This document shows, piece after piece, positions 42,308-54,110 of a stretch of 64,000 bases of DNA (positions are counted from its first letter, which is position 1; the number at the start of each line of letters is the position of its first letter). Below the pieces are notes generated by a model. That model was not told where the DNA came from. It ran no database searches and saw nothing but the letters and a program-made list of their open reading frames with translations. Position numbers and translations under genes: made by a program. This DNA is from Cichorium intybus (taxonomy: Eukaryota > Streptophyta > Magnoliopsida > Asterales > Asteraceae): the NCBI GenBank assembly GCA_023525715.1, contig CM042012.1, positions 120,868,798 through 120,932,797 of the forward strand. Direction: 5' to 3'.

Positions 42308-45005
42308 CTAGGTTGGGTTTTCCGTTGCAATAACTTGTTCATGCATGGGTTTTAGTCTTATTCCTCTCGAGGTTCTCGCAACTGACTCGCTGTTTAACCC
42401 TTTGGTTAATGGATCGGCAATATTATCTTTGGACCTTATATAGTCGATAGAGATAATGCCAGTAGAAAGTAATTTTCTAATGGTATTGTGTCTTCGACGA
42501 ATATGTCTAGACTTACCATTGTACATAGCACTTTCCGCTCGTCCAATAGCCGATTGGCTATCGCAATGGATAGATATTATGGAAACTGGTTTAGGCCATC
42601 CTAGTATGTCCTCCAGGAATTGATGTAGCCACTCAGCTTCTTCCCTACTTTTGTCAAGTACTATAAACTCAGATTCCATGGTGGATCTAGCTATAACTAT
42701 TTGTTTTGACGATTTCCATGATATAGCTCCACCTCCAGGTGTGAACAAGAAACCACTGGTTGACTTGGAATCATTTACGTCAGATATCCAATTTGCATCA
42801 GTATACCCTTCTATCACCTCAGGATATCGCGTATAGTGCAACCCATAATTGCAAGTATACCTTAAATATCGTAATACTCTTGTAATACTCTTCCAATGTT
42901 CAACACTTGGATTACTAGTATATCTGCTTAGTGTGCTTATTGCAAAAGCTAAGTCAAGTCTAGTACAACTCATGAGGTACATCAAACGACCAATAATTCT
43001 TGCATATTCTACTTGTGCAACTCCTTCACCTCGGTTCTTGCTTAGGTGATGACTTGTATCAATTGGTGTCCTTCCTATATTAGAGTCACCGGAGTTGAAC
43101 TTGTCAAGAATTTTGTCCACATAATGAGTTTGGCTTAATGTAAGTCCACTGTCAGTCCTTGTGATCTTCACAACCAGGATGACATCGGCCAAACCCATAT
43201 CTTTCATGCCTAACCTTGCTTTTAACATGTTTTTAGTTGACTGAACCATTTTATCATTGCTACCAACTATAAGCATGTCGTCAACATAAAGACACAAGAT
43301 AACATACCTATCATTTGTGTTTTTAACATAAACACACTTGTCACATTCGTTAATCTTGTATCCACATTCCATCATCACATGGTCAAACTTTTGATGCCAT
43401 TGTTTTGGGGCCTGTTTCAACCCATATAATGACTTCACGAGTTTGAAAACCTTGGACTCTTGTCCTGGGGCAACATACCCTTCTGGTTGTTCCATGTAGA
43501 TTTCCTCTTCTAAATCTCCGTTTAGAAAAGTTGTTTTGACATCCATCTGATGCACTTCAAGGTTTCGAATTGAGGCAACGGCAAGTACTAATTTGATGGA
43601 TGTTATACGTGTCACTGGAGAGTACGTATCAAAGTAATCTAGACCGTTTTTCTGTCTGTAGCCTTTGAGTACAAGTCTTGCCTTCTACTTGTCAATGGAT
43701 CCATATGCTTTCATTTTCTTCTTGAAAATCCATTTATAGCCTAGTGGTTTGCATCCAGGAGGTAAATCCACTAGCTCTCATGTATGGTTTTGCAAGATGG
43801 AATCCATTTCGCTTTTAATTGCGTCTTTCCATTAAGGTCCTTCAAAAGAAGTGAACGCTTCGCGAAATGTTTCAGGTTCTTTCTCCACCATATAAGTATA
43901 GAAATCATCGCCAACGGATTTCTTTACTCGTGCTCTTTTGCTTCGTCGAGGCTCTATGTCCTCGTCTCTTGCTTGTTCATGCAAGATGCATCGTGTGCAT
44001 TTGGTTTCAGAGCATTTGTCTCAACTTTATCAAGACACGAAAACACGGTTTCAAAGAACGACGCATTTCTTGATTCCATTATTGTACCCTCGTGTATCGG
44101 GTATTTTAGAATCATGTATTAGAAACCGATAAGCACTACTGTTTTGTGCATACCCAATAAATATGAAATCAACAGTCTTGGGTCTGATCTTTACAACCTT
44201 AGGGGTAGGTATGACAACCTTTGCGAGACACCCCCACACTCGAAGGTATTTGTAAGATGGTTTTCTACCCGACCACAACTCGTATGGTGTTTTATCTATT
44301 TTCTTCCGGGGTACCTTATTCAAAAGGTAATTAGCTGATAATACAGCTTCCCCCCACATTGACTAGGGTAACCCAGAACTAAGTAACATGGCATTCATCA
44401 TCTCTTTTAAGGTCTGATTTTTCCTTTCTGTAATGCCATTTTGTTGTGGTGAATAAGGTGCTGTAAGCTCATGTCTTATGCCATGAGTTGCACAAAATTC
44501 TTGAAATGGTGATACATACTCACCTCCACGGTCACTCCGTAGTACTTTAATCTTTTTGTTGAGTTGATTCTCAACTTCACTTTTATACACTTTAAACTTG
44601 TCTATTGCTTCATCTTTACTCTTAAGTAAATAAACATAACAAAGTTTAGTGCAGTCGTCAATAAAAGTGATAAAGTACTTATTTCCACCTTTGGATGGAA
44701 TCGACTTCATGTCACACACATCGGAGTGTATTAAACCAAGGGGTTCGGTAATCCTTTCAACGGATTTGAACGATTGTCGTGTTAATTTTGATTCAACACA
44801 TGTGTTGCATTTGTATTTTGAGTCAATAGTAAAGTGTGGTATGTGGTCGAGTTTAATTAAACTTTGAAGAGTATCAAAATTAACATCTCATAGTCTAGCA
44901 TGGCATATATTTGAAGACTCAAGCACGTAAGTAGAAGAGTTATTTATTACACTTGATTTGAAAGCCTAAGAGCTAAAGTCAAACTCTAAAACCTAACTAA
45001 AATCC
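42308..45005 (-). pseudogene. Copia B integrase-RT-RNase H (broken)
   Basis: From the right: gag-pre-integrase remnant (ICHARL, a stop, DVNFDTLQSL) near 44900; integrase core with FIDDCTKLCYVYLLKSKDEA and VLRSDRGGEY; then QQNGITERKNQ and LRVWGCLAKV. RT motifs are MDVKTTFLNGDLEEEIYMEQ, YGLKQAPKQW and LCLYVDDML (43300-43550). RNase H has GYTDANWISDVNDSKSTSG and ends at 42308. The last 435 codons are open. Further upstream, a TAG at 44360-44362, an indel near 44060-44090 and more stops around 43690-43980 inactivate it. Confidence 0.9.
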
Positions 45006-46527
45006 TAATAATCTAACCCAACAAGTCATTTGAAACAACAACAACTCCTAACTCCCTATCATCCTTCTCTACTTTCGGCTCAAACATCATCCCCCCGCCA
45101 CCTCTCAAACTCGCCACCACCACAAACCACCACCTTTCACCATTTCAAGTGTAATTCATCTCCTTTTTGGCAAATTACTTCCTTTAGTGATTCTAAACAT
45201 TATTACACAACTTTTATTCATTTTACACACACTAACATCTACGTAAAACCTTTGGTTAATAGCTTTGTCCAAGGGTTCTTCGAGCTACGAAGCTTAGATC
45301 TTGGTTCCTACCGTAAATCTCGCAAGAACAACCTTATTTCTAACTAAAGCACGCGTCAAGGGTGAGTTCATACCCCTCATTTTCATCTTTTCCAAACTTT
45401 TAGGGGGAGAATACAAGCTTATATGCTATAAATAATGATTTACACAAGTTTATATGCTATAAATAATGATTTACACAAGTTTATAAATGAGTTTTTGTGT
45501 AAAAACGTTTTTGACTTGAAATATGGTTAGATCTATGTATTGTGAACATTATGATGTATTATGTTTGTGTAAAAGTTACAAAACTATAAACATATTGTGT
45601 AAAAATGCTAGATCTTTAATATAAAAGTCACAAAAATGAAAACTAGTAAAAACTACGTTTTTGTGACCGGAAATACGACTTTCCTAGCAAAAATGGTCAT
45701 AACCAAGTTATTACACTATTTTTGTGGGAAATATCTTAAAAGATGTTGTTTATAATCATCTAAATAAGTGATTTCGTATATGTTCGTAAAAATATGTTGA
45801 TTACGACGGAATACTAAAAATAGACTATTATAAGAATAGTTTATGGTTACTTGGATTATTATGACATTTTGAATAAGACAAAACAATTATATAAAAATAT
45901 ATATAATTATTATACATCACAACGTTATTATGAGAAATATGATAACAGTGAAAACAAAGGTTTCTTAACAAATATACGTAAACGAGTTGATTTACATGTA
46001 CATTTTTGTGAGACGGGTCTTCATAGTACTTTACAAAGTACACACACTAAAAGTCCTGAAATTTATAACCAGAATCTCGGTAAGAGAGCGCGATATTTGT
46101 GTATAGATCTATACGGGATTGACAACCCCGCACCTGAGCTGTTACCTACAGCTAAACCAGCAGGTCTGAGATGACAAATGCCTAACAATCCGACGCCTGA
46201 AGAACGTCGAAGCAGGCCTACATGGTCACAGTATGGTTATAGGGCGTCTCGCATGGAAAATAATCAACTTTATAAACTGTTTACGTGGAATTATACGTTT
46301 TAATGGATTTTATATTACAAACTACGTTATATATTTTAGTCTTTGGGTTTTTAAAGACTTGGGCACTTTTTATAAGAAAATATTGGATTTTCTTGGTTTA
46401 CAATACTATCGTTTACAAACAAAAGGATTTTTCTCATACAAAATACTTATGAACTCACCAACTTAATTGTTGACACTTTTTCAACTACTTGTATTCTCAG
46501 AAACTGATAAGGTAAACCACTATTAGG
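45006..46527. repeat. Probable gypsy LTR fragment (unassigned)
   Basis: This 1.5 kb lies between copia B and copia C. Its phrases (GTGAGTTCATACCCCTC, then GAACTCACCAACTTAATTG near the right end) resemble chromovirus LTRs of composite-family plants in my recollection, but no termini are present. A 34-base unit, TTATATGCTATAAATAATGA and onward, is duplicated in tandem at about 45418-45485. Open frames here (for example 45851-46174) have no recognisable domain. Confidence 0.35.
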
Positions 46528-46983
46528 TGTTGAAATTTATCAAACAATGAGATATGACTGATAGTCTATTGAAAATATATTGTAGTAAGCAATTCACACT
46601 GTAAAACGCAAGTAAGAACAGTAAAGAACACGGTGGAATTGGATAACGTGTGTCTAATGCTTTGATTGATTGATTAGGGTTTTACAATGGGGAAGATACA
46701 ATCTCACACATGACACGGTATGGTATCACTGATATTTATACGTGATCAGTGATACGCATAGTACAAATTTGTTATAGAGAATATCCTATCAGTGTACTAG
46801 CCAATAGGATAGAAGATTCATGCACCACGTAATAGCAGAAACGCGTGCACCAAAAGGTTGTTATTTGAATGAAGCCTTTGGATCCTCCATGCTAAACACT
46901 TCGGAGTCTTTAGGCTTCGGGGTCTTCTTAACAAAACTTAGGTCTTCAGATTGAGCGGCACTTCACACAAACATAACTCAACA
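46528..46983 (-). repeat. 3' LTR of copia C (456 bp)
   Basis: It begins TGTTGAGTTATG and ends TTTCAACA on the minus strand. A TATAAATA box lies at 46733-46740. TTAGG at 46523-46527 should be the target duplication. Confidence 0.85.
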
Positions 46984-47003
46984 ATCTCCCCCTTTGTGTG
47001 AAG
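46984..47003 (-). other. Polypurine tract of copia C
   Basis: CACAAAGGGGGAGAT abuts the LTR start on the minus strand. Confidence 0.85.
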
Positions 47004-47147
47004 TTCATCCGAAGCCTATTTCTTGTAATGTCTATTGAAAGCTTGTTTGAAAGTATGTCGCACGGTCAACCACCAGTTAAGGTATTCTTTCACATTCTTC
47101 TTCTCTTTCCAATTATTCACAAAGCAGTTTTTTACCAATCCCAACAC

Positions 47148-50100
47148 TTAGGAAATTGATTCTGAAGGGTATAGGCCCAAGTAATCTATCTCGAAAAACT
47201 TAGTGACCATAGTTTCATTGTCACTTGATAACCCTTTGAAAACAACACCCCAGGGCTTGTCCACAATCTGCCCAGCTTTCAAATGATCGAAGTTTTCAAT
47301 TGTAGTTGGTGGGGGTGCAAGAGCCTGTCCGAAGAGTTTTGCCACAACAATGTCAAACCTGGCAAATCTCAGAAGATAATTTCGGAAGAAGGAGGAGATG
47401 TGATCCTTTGCTGCAGTGAAGACCGTCATTGACTCGGCTTCATTTCCAGCTGATAACTTCAAGATGTCAAGAAGTACAATAAAATCAGAGGGATTCATAA
47501 TTGGGAAGTCTGCTATTGTAAATCTTAAATCTTCTTTATTGATACCCCAAAGTACGAAGAATTCAAGGTTTTGAAATCCAACGTACGTCTCTCCTTCTTT
47601 GATGGATATGATTTTTACTATCTTCTTCTCACTCCATACATAGTTTGGAGCCTGGATGAACCTTGTATGGAATGCTATCTTCCTTTTCTTGAATTCAGTC
47701 AACTTATCTTTTGGCACTTGCCTTTCAAATTGTAGAAAGGCAAAGGTCTTCGGATTGTATGGAAGATCCAGTTGACGGTTGATCCTGGATTTTGTATCAA
47801 GGCTCTTGAGAGGAATCCTATTGAATACTGTGAAGTCATTGAAACCAATGGCTATGACCAATTCCTCAGTCCATGTTTGGTTTTCGTTTGCAATGGTGTT
47901 GATCATGAGCATCTTCTTGTAGTCTTCCTCACGTTCTTTATGGACTTGCTCCATGTGGGGAGCAATCCTCAGCTCTTTGCCTTGTGATTTTGAACCAGAA
48001 CCACTTGCTTGAGTTATTGTTGTGGTTCCGAAGGTAGGACCAGCGGTGGAGATGATTGGTGGAATGAAAGTTGGTCTTCCCAGGATGGTGGGTTGATAAG
48101 TGGTTTATGGTTCGGAGGTTTGAGTAACCGAAGTAACCATGGCTTGAGATCCTGAGGTTGCGGATTCTCCCCCTTGTGAGGGTTGAGCCAGTGGTTCAGC
48201 CTGAGCAATTGCCTGAGGATTCGGCTTGTTAGTTTGAGAGCGTTCTATTTTGAGTGACACATTGATCATGGGCTGAAGAGTTCTCTTTAGCTTTTCGACA
48301 ATATCCGAAGTGATTGCAGCATTGGTTTTCTTGAGTTCGTTTGCAAAGACGGTTACTGCAGAACGCGACTGTTCCACAGTCAGCTCTTCAATTCGCTTGT
48401 GAGCGTCTGATAAGTGTTTTGCAAACCCAGTCTGGTATTGCGAATTGAAGGACTTTGTCTCGTCACGAAGGTCATTCAGAGCCTTCATCACTTCTGAGTT
48501 CGATGACTCCATTTTCTCCACCAAATCATTAATTTTCTTTTATGTTTGCTCCTTAAGGAGCCGGTGTCTTTCTTCTACTTGTTCAACCGTAGTGTTGAAC
48601 TTTCCTTCCAAAATTCGTTGAATGTCGATCTGTTGATCAAGAATTCGTTTTTCAGATGCCTTTACTAATTCACCCATCTTTTCTGTCAAGGCTTTTTGGG
48701 CTTCAGCCATTTGTTCACCAAAATTTCCTTCAGGTTTCCTCAAGGGATCAAAACCTGTGTTTGACTGGAGAAGAGCATCCAGTTTTCGGTTGAGGGTTTT
48801 GTACTGTTTGACAAAGATAATGTCATTGTTATCCAGGTTATCATCATCATTGTCTTCTATCACTAATGGTGACATGTGAAAAGCTGCCAGGGTTTCTTCT
48901 GTTGATGGGGATTTTGAAAATATGGTGGTTTCAAAATCAAGGTCATCTTGGAAAGGATAATCAGGAAGCGATGTATCCACACCAGAGGATGGGATATTTA
49001 ACAATGGTTCTAAGGAGGTGATGATCGGTTCAGATGTTTGAGGGTCTGAAATAGTAGGGTTTTCCATGTAGGAAGTGATAGGTTCAAAGGTTTGAGTGGT
49101 GGAGATAGGAGGAGTTTCTGTGGTATGGATGGTGGATGTGAATGGAGCTGTGGTTGGTGGTACTTCTGAAGTAGACGTATGAATTGTGGAGGTTGGTTCT
49201 GAAGTAATAGTGGAGGTGAAGGGTGCAGTTGTAGGAGGTGGAGGAGGTGGAATAGTGGCATGTGGTGGAGTTGGTGGACTTGTATCATAAACTGGGGAGG
49301 ATTGAAGTTCTTCCTTATATTCTTTGAGAGTGTCTTTGGAGGGTGATTTGTTAGACTCCGAAGCCTCATCAACAATCAGCAATTTCCTAATATGCTTCGG
49401 TTGTTTGCGTTTGGGAGTAGTTTGTTCTGTAGCCTTCCTCTTCCTCACAACTTTCTTTGGGCCACTTGGTCCTCCTGTTGACTTCTTTTTCCCTTTGGTT
49501 TGAATTTGAGCTTTGACCGGTGTAGTTGGGATAATTTCACGAACAGGGTAAGGTACTTCTAGTGTATTGCGATACATGTTGACCTCATTGCACTCCATTG
49601 ACACTTTTGATAGCATCACTTGTGGTATTTGTGCATAAATTTCGGCAGGTACTTCATCCAAAGCTGGAACAGTAATATAAGTGTATCTCATTTCAGGAAG
49701 ATTAGGATCAGAGACATACCCTACCTGCTGATAGTGGGCATGAACTACTATTGCCTAGAACCTTGCGTTTGAGATCTCAGTTCCCTTGAGTGCATGGTTG
49801 ATGTGTGAACAGAAATCAGCCCACAGAATAGATGCAAAACCAACTTTGACATCATAGTATATCCCGTATAAGAGGCTTTGAAAAGTTTGACTCGCAGAGT
49901 CCAGACCTGAGGTTCTCCCAGAAAGGCATCTTAGGAAAGTGCTAAAGAAATACCTCCAAAGATCGGGAAGATGTCTCTTCTTGAAAGTGATGATGCTTTC
50001 GAGTTGAGGTCCATAGCCCATGAAGTTGAACATATCCACCAGCTGTTCGGAAGTTGGAACCACAATTTCATCTGAAGTGTAAATTGGAAGATGAAGGGCT

Positions 50101-50423
50101 GCAGCAAACTTTTCTTTGGTCAGTTGTACCTTCTTGGTTTTGCCTTTTGAGTCGATGGCCTCATAAAACACTGATTTGACATTGTTGTTGGTATCGAACA
50201 GAGCATTGGATGTGTAGTGGGCTCTGTGAATCAAGGTAACAGCGATAGAAGGTGTGTAGGTGAGAGCGTGACCAAGTACCGATTGTTTCAGACATTCAAC
50301 GAGAGCAACAATCGGTTGTGGATAGAGGTTGAGATCAGTGCGAAGAAACAGATTCGCAGACTGATTTTTGAGTACCGGAATAGAAATTGCCTCTGTGGTC
50401 TGTGAAGATCCTTCAGTCGCCAT
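47148..50423 (-). pseudogene. Env-position ORF of copia C (1092-codon frame, three stops)
   Basis: One reading frame from the ATG at 50423 (MATEGSSQTTEAISIPV) to 47148 is interrupted only by TAG at 49755-49757 and TAA at 48540-48542 and 48105-48107, with no frameshift. The N-terminal 220 residues form a globular domain (HLPIYTSDEIV, FNFMGYGPQLESI, RHLPDLWRYFFSTFLRC, LLYGIYYDVKVGFASILWAD) like the plant retrotransposon Orf1-type domain. A basic K/R-rich patch (about 270-320), a long Pro/Thr/Ser-rich region (about 350-450), a coiled-coil-like segment (about 530-680) and a second globular region (about 820-1090) follow. No membrane segment is obvious, so an envelope role is only positional. Confidence 0.75.
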
Positions 50424-52487
50424 TGTTGATTGAACGTAGAAGATGAAGAGAGATTAGGTTTCTTAGATAGAAATTTTGTAGATGAAGTTCGAGAGATATG
50501 ATCGCGTAAAGAGGTGAACTGATGGGGCGTGAGGTATATATAGTATTCGTGGTCCCAAGGCCATTTAATGCGTGTTTGAAGTGGTCCACTAAGAATATGA
50601 CACCTCGGCATTTATCCGTCCCACTATCTCTGCAAAAGGGGAACCGTTCGTCTGTCAGTCATGATTATTTAAAATTGAACCGCCATTTTCACACGATCTT
50701 TTTGTTAAGATTCTCCATGATTTTCTACATGACAGCTGTTTACTAACGTTCATTTATTTTAAACGAATGTTTGTCTCTGTAGTTATCATAAATGTAAAAA
50801 TCATTTGAGCATTTAATTGACTTCGCATCAGCAAGGATAACTGTTATGCGTATCCTTCGGAGTATAAAAATTGAGTAAGTATTATGAACCACTCCGAAGG
50901 GTGTTGATAGCACTTCGGATAAGAAATTTTGTTGAGAAGTGTTTATCAGTACTCCAAAGTCCATAGTTTTTCTTTTGACTTTATTCCTTTGTTTTTCTTG
51001 AAAATTTTGTTTCACTTTTAGAGATGCATTATGACTCTTAACCTTGACATTTCTGAATATTGTGAAATGAAGTTTTAACAAGTTAATGTTCAGAATCATT
51101 CAGATCATGTTGGAAGTCCGTTTTTCATTCCGAAGCATGTTTGATTCAACATCAGTTAAGAATGCATAAGTCTAACCACCCCAGGATGAACTTAATTTCG
51201 CATTTAGAAATACAGGTTTGATTATTCTTTTATGTTTCAAATTTTACATACTAAATAATGGTGACATTCTCTGCATTGAAATTTAGAAGGGTTTCACTTT
51301 TGAATTGAGCATCAGAAGAGTTTGAGAATTTGGATTGACTTTGAAGAACCTTTTGAAAAATTTATTCCATTTCATCAGTTGAGGTGTTTGGATACTATTC
51401 TCTGATGACAAGCCTTTGAGCTTCGTACACCACCCTAACACTACCATTTATGATAGATTACTTGAAATGTTCATATACTCTACATGGTACTCGACTATGT
51501 TATAGGAGTTTCTTGTATTGTTATTTAAAACAGAAGAATAAGCCTTTGAGTGCTGATTTATCTTTATTTTGCACTCCATTGATTATCTTTTTACTTCTTT
51601 GTTGTCTTTGATTCTTTTGACATTTTGATTTTTTCAATTTTTTGTTTTTGAACCTTCTCTTTTCCTTTTGGAGTTTCATACCTGAAGATTCAAAATTTCA
51701 CCATGTGATCTCTTTTCATGGTGCTTTTGTTTTGTTTGTTCAATCATTTGTGTTTGAAAAGCTTCATTTAGTTCAATTTTGAAACAATAATGAAAAGATT
51801 TTTAAATTTGATTATCAGACAATGTCGGTACTACTTTTGAAGAAAACTTCGGAACAATTGAATTATCCTGAGTAGTTTTTAGGCTACTTTATTAGTTTGG
51901 TATTGAAGCGAGTTAAGTTCAATAGGGAGGTTAGGAACAGACACTATGTTAAGGATATTAGAATCAGACAAGACTTCGATCTGTAAAACAGCCTTAACCT
52001 CACTCTGAAGTCTGTTTACTTACCAATGTTTCAAATCGATTCCCAAATAGCTTTTAGTGCAATAAGGTATGATTATCAGAATCTAAAATCAAAGTTTTGT
52101 CCTTTAATCAGTTAATTCAAGAAGGAAGGTCAAACTTGGTCATTTATGCATGAAAAATTATGATTTGAGCTTTCGAGGTTTTACAAATGATTTTTGTTTC
52201 TGATTTTTCTATGAAGCAACCTTTTATTGTGAGAAAGTTTATTCTTGTGATGCAAAGACAAAGAAAGTTTCAAAGGATTTTGACAATTATGAAATTTTAT
52301 TAATCCAAAAAGTTTGTTCTGAGGTGCTCCGAAGCGTCAAAGTGCTTCAGAGTGCTGTGGAGCAGCATTAGGTTTGTTCTGTTCCGATGGGCTCCGAAGC
52401 GTTTGAGGTCTTCGGAGTGCTGCGGAACGTCATGAACTTTTATTTTGTAATTGAAAAGACTAAGGAAAGAAAGAGCAAATCTGAGAT
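50424..52487 (-). other. 2-kb spacer between pol and env-position gene of copia C
   Basis: There is no convincing gene. The plus strand is T-rich (51590-51740) and the region may be the leader of a separate or spliced transcript for the downstream frame. A partial tandem and inverted repeat of CTCCGAAGCGT/TTCGGAGTGCT phrases lies at 52318-52430. Confidence 0.6.
52318..52430. repeat. Duplicated CTCCGAAGCG...GAGTGCTG(T/C)GGA unit
   Basis: Two units, at about 52328-52366 and 52390-52428, each contain CTCCGAAGCGT and then CAGAGTGCTGTGGA or CGGAGTGCTGCGGA, with a spacing of 62. Each unit can also fold on itself. Confidence 0.75.
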
Positions 52488-54110
52488 TTATTGTAGAGTG
52501 GATCCATCAATCATTCCAAGTCCTCGAACAATTCGTGTAAATGCCTCTTCATTCAGAGCCTTTGTGAAGATGTCTGCCAACTGTTCGGTTGTGTGAACAA
52601 AGTGCACCTCAATATTCCCCTCCTCAACATGACTTTTGATGAAGTGATAGCAAAGAGCTATATGCTTCGTCTTGGAATGTTGAACAGGATTGTGACATAT
52701 GCGAATGGCACTTTGTGAATCACAGAACAAAGGTATTTTTCTCATGTTGATGGCATAATCTTTTAGTTGGCTTTGGATCCAAATTATTTGTGAGGTACAA
52801 GCCGCAGCTGCCACATACTCTACTTCAGCTGTGGAGATAGAGACACAAGTTTGCTTCTTAGATTGCCAGCTGATTAGCTTTCCATCGAGAAATTAGCAAC
52901 CCCCCGAAGTGCTCTTGCGATCAATAGAGCATCCACCTAGATCTGAGTCTGAATAAGCTTGTATGTAGAAGCCTGAGTTTTTTGGGTATCATAAGCCATA
53001 ATCAGGAGTGTTGTGAAGATAACGAAAAATTGTTTTAACCGTAGCCAGATGAGGTTCGCATGGGTCAGCTTGATATCTTGCACAATTGCAAACTGCAAAC
53101 ATAATATCTGGTCGACTGGCTGTGAGATAAAGAAATGATCCAATCATGCTTCGGTATGTCAGGATGTCAGTCTTCGGTTTGTCCAATGAAGGATTTAACC
53201 TTGTACCTGCAGGCAATGGGACTTTAGCTTTGGAACAGTTAGTCATTCCGAAGCGTTCGAGCAAACTCTTCGTGTACTTTTGTTGATTAATAAAGATCCC
53301 CTCCTTAGATTGTTTTATTTTTAATCCAAGAAAGAAGTTAATCTTTCCCATCACACTCATCTGAAATTTGCTTTTCATTAGTTTTTCAAAGTCTTTTGTG
53401 AGTTTGGGATCAGTGGATCCGAAGATAATGTCATCCACATAAATTTGGACTAACATCAAATGAGACCCAACTTTCTTTATAAAAAGTGTTGGATCCACTG
53501 AACCTTGTTTGAAGTTTGATTCTATTAAAAACTTTGTCAAGGTCTCATACCAAGCCCTTGGTGCTTGTTTTAAACCATAGACAGCTTTGTCTAGGACATA
53601 GCAATGGTTGGGATGGTCTTTGTCTACGAAGCCAGGTGGTTGTTCAACAAACACGGTTTCCTCGAGATCACCATTCAGAAAAGCACATTTGACATCCATT
53701 TAATAGACATCAAAGTTTTTGTGTGCAGAATAAGCCAAAAATATCCAAACTGTTTCGAGTCTAGCAACAGGAGCAACTGTCTCTTCGTAGTCAATCCCCT
53801 CCTATTGACAATAACCTTTGACAACCAGCCTTGCTTTGTTCCGAACCACATTGCCTTCAGTGTCTAATTTATTTCTATACACCCATTTGAGACCAACAAT
53901 TGAAGCATTTGCAGGTTTTGGAATTAGCCGCCAAACTTTGTCTCTTTCAAATTCCTCTAATTCCAATTGCATAGCTTCAATCCAATCAGGGTGATCAAAT
54001 GCATCCTTAACGTTCTTAGGTTCTACCTTTGAGATAAAAACATTGAACATACACAACTCCGAAGTTTTGTTTAAATCAAGTTGTTTTTGGTGTAGTTGTG
54101 CACGAGTCAA
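52488..54110 (-). pseudogene. Copia C RT and RNase H (broken by stops only)
   Basis: From the right: WIEAMQLELEEFERDKVWRL and VGLKWVYRNKLDTEGNVVRN, then MDVKCAFLNGDLEETVFVEQ, YGLKQAPRAWYE and the catalytic QIYVDDIIFGST (near 53435). RNase H has ISTAEVEY/AAAACTSQIIW, IPLFCDSQSAIR and TKHIALCYHFIK, ending at 52488. All parts are in one frame; the breaks are TAG 53802-53804, TAA 53700-53702, TGA 52989-52991 and TAA 52893-52895. Confidence 0.92.

Larger units (their letters stand above)
40870..45005 (-). mobile_element. Copia B: 5'-truncated Ty1/copia element
   Basis: On the minus strand, integrase, RT and RNase H are followed by GTGGGGGATTG and a 3' LTR starting TGTTGGAAAA at 41786. Gag, protease and the 5' LTR are missing; coding matches end near 45000. 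The outer LTR end is not fixed, and about 40870 is an estimate. Confidence 0.75.

Noticed and set aside
45851..46174. 107-codon plus-strand frame
   Set aside because: AT-rich LTR-like sequence, no motif and no start context.
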